Source: Selaginella moellendorffii
Taxonomy: Eukaryota; Streptophyta; Lycopodiopsida; Selaginellales; Selaginellaceae
NCBI RefSeq assembly: GCF_000143415.4
Contig: NW_003314325.1
Coordinates: forward strand, 1,390-22,572
Direction: 5' to 3'
DNA: 21,183 bases
The translations under genes and the position numbers were made by a program. Of this stretch, positions 17,080 through 21,183 are shown piece by piece. Every line of letters starts with the position of its first letter. The stretch's first letter is position 1. Below the pieces are notes generated by a model that did no database searches, had not been told where the DNA came from, and saw only the letters and a program-made list of their open reading frames with translations.

Positions 17080-20000
17080 ATGGAAGCTCTCAATGGCGTC
17101 AAGAAGAGGCATTTCAGGGTAGAGGGTTTCCAGTGGCCCTTCTCGCGCGTGGCTATGGAGTGGAGGCCTGGCGCCGGCACCGCCAAGCGCAAGAAGATCT
17201 CCAGCGACATCAATGTCGCCACTCCTCCTCCTCCTCCTTTACTTCCTCACCCTTCCTCACTCCTCTCCCTCCGGCAGCTCAATCACTCACCACCACCGCA
17301 CGATCCAAACTTTCTCCGCGCGCTCCAGGCCAATGCTCTTCGGACAATGTCGGTGAATGGGAAGGGCTTCCTATCGAATCCTTGGTCGAACAGGGCAGCT
17401 TGGTCCAGGGTCCAGAGCACGCTCGGGTCGAAGAAGGATCACGGTGGGGATTTGATGAACAAGAAGAGGCAGCTGGAGCTGTGGGACTTGGCGGGGTTCT
17501 CTCGTGAGAAGTTAAAGCTTCTCAATGAGATTGAGGTGCTCATCGACTCGGAGGAGAATGCTTTGAACATGGAAGCTTCTGCTAAGGTTGGTCGAAGGCT
17601 CCTTCTTTCTTGAGTTTAGACCATCGTTTTATTTCTTCTTTCTTCTTTATAGGCCGCGGAAGGACGTCTTCGAAGCTTGCTGGATATCTGCGTATGCTCT
17701 CAATGCCAGGAGAATATAGAGAACAGGATAGCTCTACAAAGCGTGAGAACCAAAGGTTTGGACGATGGCAAGGTTATTTCAGCAAGAACGAATGTAGCGA
17801 CTGCAAAGCAAGAGGATCAGACAGCACCAGCGCTGGAAGGTCCCAAAACCACGAAGGTGACACTTAGATATAGTTTTCTAGGTCGGAAGTATTGATTTGG
17901 TTGCGTGTTCTCAGCTTCCAGAATCTCTCGAAAAGGAAAGAGAGAAGGAGAGGCGCTTCTTTCTTGGAAATGTGAAAGAAGCCATGGAGCGTGACCGGGT
18001 TGCGCTTGACAACTTTCTGCAGAAGCAGAGGCTCAAGCATGAAGTGTCTAAGCAGAAACTTGGCGAGGTGAAGGGGAGCTTTCTTGGGAAGTATCTGAGC
18101 TTTCTTGACAACTCACTGGACGATGCTCTCCAAAAGGACGATTTAAGCGACAAGCACGACCAGGTTTTCAAGTCTTTTACGTGTTGCTTTATTTGATCTC
18201 GAGGTCTCACTTTAGATTTCCTGTGTTAGGATTCAGAAGGTTTGGAGGATCCTTCCAAACTTCGCAAGGATCAAACTCCTGAGCTGGAACGATCTTCTGA
18301 AAAGTCCGATGATCGTACCGAAGAATCTATTACAACTAGAGAAGCTGGAAGAAAACCTGCAGACGTTTCGCTTAGCACAGACGCGAAAAAGCTTCACGAG
18401 ACAATTCACAAGCTGCTGGACAAGAACAAGCAGCTCCAGGAGATGCTCTCCGGGCGACAAAACTCGCACGATCATCAAAGACAGAACGTTAACGGGCTGG
18501 AGCACATTACAAAGCTGGAGATTTCTTGCAGCTGCAAGAGTCCGTGGGAGATGAGGCCCCCGAGAATTTTCAACTTCACCAGAAAGACGACGTCGAGAGT
18601 GTTGCAAACTTCTGGAGAGCTTGATATTGGGAGTCTTGAGGAAACTGCAGGGACAAGAACAGGCTACGAGGGGTTTCCTCAAGGCTACTCGTACCTCTAC
18701 GTCTCTCCAGCTTTCGAGGCAGAAAATGTCGACCCGAACACGCAAACTCGTGACGAAGATCGCTCTGCTAGTAAACACGTTGTGACGAATCCCGTGAAGC
18801 TTCACAAGCTAAAGCAAGAACAGGAGGTGACGCACAGCCAGGAACAGAACTTTTGTCCAAAGGTACCTGAGTTCTTTGATGAAACTTAGCCGGTCTTTCA
18901 ATCTTTTGTTATTTTACTCCAGTTCAAGCTCTCGTCACTGCCGGCGTTATGCAGCAGCTTCACACAAACAACATGTGATTCCAGAGGTTTGAAGCAGCTT
19001 GATTTACAACAGCCGAAAGTTCGTCCCCAGTTAGAAGAGAGTAAAGCGAAAACTGATGAACATTCACTAGTAGAAAGACAAGACAAAGCTGTCGACGCTG
19101 GAGACTCGAGTGATGAAACTGATGTTTCTAGCGCAATGCTTATAGACGTCATCAGGTAATGCTTGCTCAATAGCGTTACTCGTTCTAAACTGTTTGTACT
19201 TCAGGAACTGGAGGATGCAAGCTTTAGTACCGAAAGATTTGCTGGAAAACAAAGACTCGTGTACTCAGACTGCTGTAAGCTTGACCGAGGTTGGACAAAT
19301 CACAGAGGGAAAGCCTGTTGTCGAGAAATTCACACAAGGTGGAGGAAAATCTTTCGTCTTCATTTTTCACCTTAGCTGACGAAACTACTTGTTAATTACT
19401 AGGAGATGCTTTGCTAGAAATCTCACTTCTGTGCCAAGAAGAAGAGAATAAACTGAAAGCTTTGGAGGAACTTGATGTCAAGGACTCTCACAACAATCTA
19501 TCAGAAACCACGGAAAGCTTTTCCAGTGACGAGCTCATTGAGGTAATGAATCTAGTTTCTTTTCCTCTTCTTTTCATTTACAGAAGTACTTACAGGTGAC
19601 GACTCAACTTTCCGAAAGCGTCGAGGGCGTTGCGAGAGATCGGTCAACCGAACAACTGGAGGCTGCGTTCAAGAGAAAAGTAAGTTTCTTTTGAAGATCC
19701 TGAAGTAGAAAGGAAGCCTAGCTAATGTGGTCACTTTAGTCCAGGAAGAGGATCTTGAGAACATAGTTCACATGTTGAGCTCCAAACTGGTGGAAAGCCA
19801 AGATAAAGCTGATGCGCTAGAGAAATCTCTCGCAGAGAAGAGCTTCAAGGTGGAAGAGATGCTCGAGGCCTTGAAGACTTTTCAAGCCGAGGAATCCCAG
19901 GACAGCTGCAAAAGGATTGCAGCACTGGAGCAAGCTTTAGCCGAGAAAAGCTTTAGCATGGACCAGATGTCTCGGGCCTTGGCCACTGCGAATTCCTACG

Positions 20001-21183
20001 CCGAGCAGCTGCGAAAAGATTTCGAAGAAGCATTCGATGATACACTGAGGAAAGAACTTGCGACTAGCCAAGACACTATCTCAAACTTAGTGGAAGAAGC
20101 GGCCGAAAAGGACGTAAAACTCGAAGAGATGAAGCTGGAAATGGAGGCCATTCAGAACCTAAAGTCCGCTTCCGATGTGAGTCGCACTGGATTGGAAGCG
20201 AAGGTATCAGAAGAAAGACACAACGTAAGTCATCGCAGAACTTTTTCTCTATCTCTCCATCAGAGCTTTTGTTGATCGCTACTTGTTGCATCTTTGCAGG
20301 CGAGGGAGGCGTACGCGAGCTTGGAGTCTGTGAAAAGTGAGCTTTCGAATTGCCAAGCCAAGGCACGGACGATGGAAGAAGCTGTTGCACAGAGAAACGC
20401 CACCGTGCAAAGGCTGGAGCTTCGACTCAAGGAGATGGAGAATTCTCAGTCCGTGTTTGAGAAATCCCAGGCCATGCTAACCAGGCAGCTGGAGGGTGCT
20501 AGAAACAGTGTAAGTCCAACTTCTGGATCACCTTGCAAAAAAACTCTTTGTTCTCTTGCAGGTGAAAGAGATGGTACAAATTCTAGGAACCGAGCGGCTT
20601 AGCAACACCGAAAAATACGTGTCTCTTGAGGAAGCCTTGAATGCCAAAAGCACGAAGATCAAAGAGCTGGAGCTCAAGGCACAGGAAATGCAGAAGCTCA
20701 AGTCTGCGATGGAGCTGGAGATGAAGAATGCAACAGAGAATGTTAGCTTGCTCTCTGATCGAAGCCAAAGTTGTAAGTGATTCTCAGTTCATGTTCTAAC
20801 TGTTTTTTATTTTGTCTCCGCAGGCGAAGAGCTTGCATGCCACACTGAACACCGTCAAGCGTGACCTCTCCAGAGCCGATCACAAAACAGTGGCGATGGA
20901 GCAGTCTCTCGCGGCAAAGGACGCAAAGCTACAACAGTTGCAAGACCAGGTGGTGGCTCTCGAGTTTGAGAACTTCCAGCTGCGAGGCCAGTCGAGAGCG
21001 GCCGAGAAGCAGTCCAGCGATCACAGGCGCCAGTTCGAAGACCTGGTTGCCATCAACGAGGAGCTTCTCAGCTTTTCTCAAGGAAAAGAGAACGAGGTAT
21101 GGCGCTAGTGCGCTTGTTTCACTCGCTAGAAAGCTGGCGCTTTGTTTCTCGTTCCAGCTGCTTGCATGCCGGAAGAAAATGGC
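17080..21183 (+). CDS. Large coiled-coil protein, 13 exons visible, 3' end outside window
   Basis: I do not recognise the family. Exons by splice sites and frame: 17080-17586, 17653-17856, 17915-18163, 18230-18862, 18923-19155, 19205-19338, 19403-19542, 19596-19679, 19745-20224, 20300-20509, 20562-20741, 20824-21096, 21158-21183+. Introns are 49-82 nt, GT-AG, and nearly all phase 0. The product has at least about 1,117 residues. The N-terminal 170 are basic and proline-rich (PPPPPLLPHP); a charged helical region follows (FFLGNVKEAMERDRVALDNF); then a low-complexity middle; and from exon 9 long coiled coil with an iterated module such as ALEKSLAEKSFKVEEM. It has no motor, kinase or membrane segment so far. 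A structural or cytoskeletal/chromosomal scaffold role is possible but is inference. The donor of exon 11 (GTTAGC) is the weakest site call, and exon 8 may also start at 19584. Confidence 0.82.

Larger units (their letters stand above)
10684..18313. repeat. Segmental duplication, copy B
   Basis: Second copy of the 1-6625 segment, about 10.7 kb downstream, same orientation. It holds two internal direct repeats that are single in A: 12171-12686 with 12687-13234, and the exonuclease exon pair at 15413-15503 and 15510-15679. Because the B repeat units differ from each other more than A differs from B, the internal repeats are older than the segmental copy and A has lost them. B lacks 58 bp in the PPR pseudogene (junction near 14364) and 30 bp in coiled-coil exon 3. 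Confidence 0.95.

Overview
The window looks like nuclear DNA of a land plant, most likely a lycophyte such as Selaginella (an inference). The clues are a PLS-class pentatricopeptide repeat (PPR) gene with an E motif, very short GT-AG introns (about 49-82 nt in the largest gene), compact intergenic spaces, G-boxes and a telo-box. No bacterial operon signals, tRNA, rRNA or CRISPR array were seen.

The layout is a direct segmental duplication. Copy A (about 1-6625) and copy B (about 10684-18313) run in the same orientation and differ by scattered substitutions plus a few sharp indels. Each copy has the same order: (i) a minus-strand gene for a two-lobed retropepsin-like protein whose C-terminal tail is read from captured PPR-gene DNA in a shifted frame; (ii) about 0.6 kb (A) or 1.2 kb (B) without a recognisable gene; (iii) a decayed minus-strand PPR-E gene; (iv) a C-terminal remnant of a plant 5'-3' exonuclease gene; (v) a two-exon minus-strand microgene for a small basic protein; (vi) a short divergent promoter with two G-boxes; (vii) a plus-strand multi-exon coiled-coil gene. 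Only copy B keeps the coiled-coil gene beyond its fourth exon. It continues to the window end with at least 13 exons and about 1,117 codons.

Between the copies (6626-10683) lie an orphan stretch, a third and heavily decayed 5' fragment of the coiled-coil gene (7425-8180), a third and decayed retropepsin-like copy in the opposite orientation (8542-9212), and a very AT-rich block ending in two diverged 306-bp tandem repeat units that abut copy B.

The most interesting object is the double retropepsin-PPR chimera. It has two retroviral-type aspartic protease lobes in one chain (DSG in the first, DNG in the second), no reverse transcriptase or integrase nearby, and a tail overprinted on PPR DNA. 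The inverted third copy stops exactly where the tail begins, which shows what the gene looked like before the capture. The locus also records its own history: copy A collapsed two older internal tandem repeats that copy B still keeps, while copy B carries deletions that A lacks.
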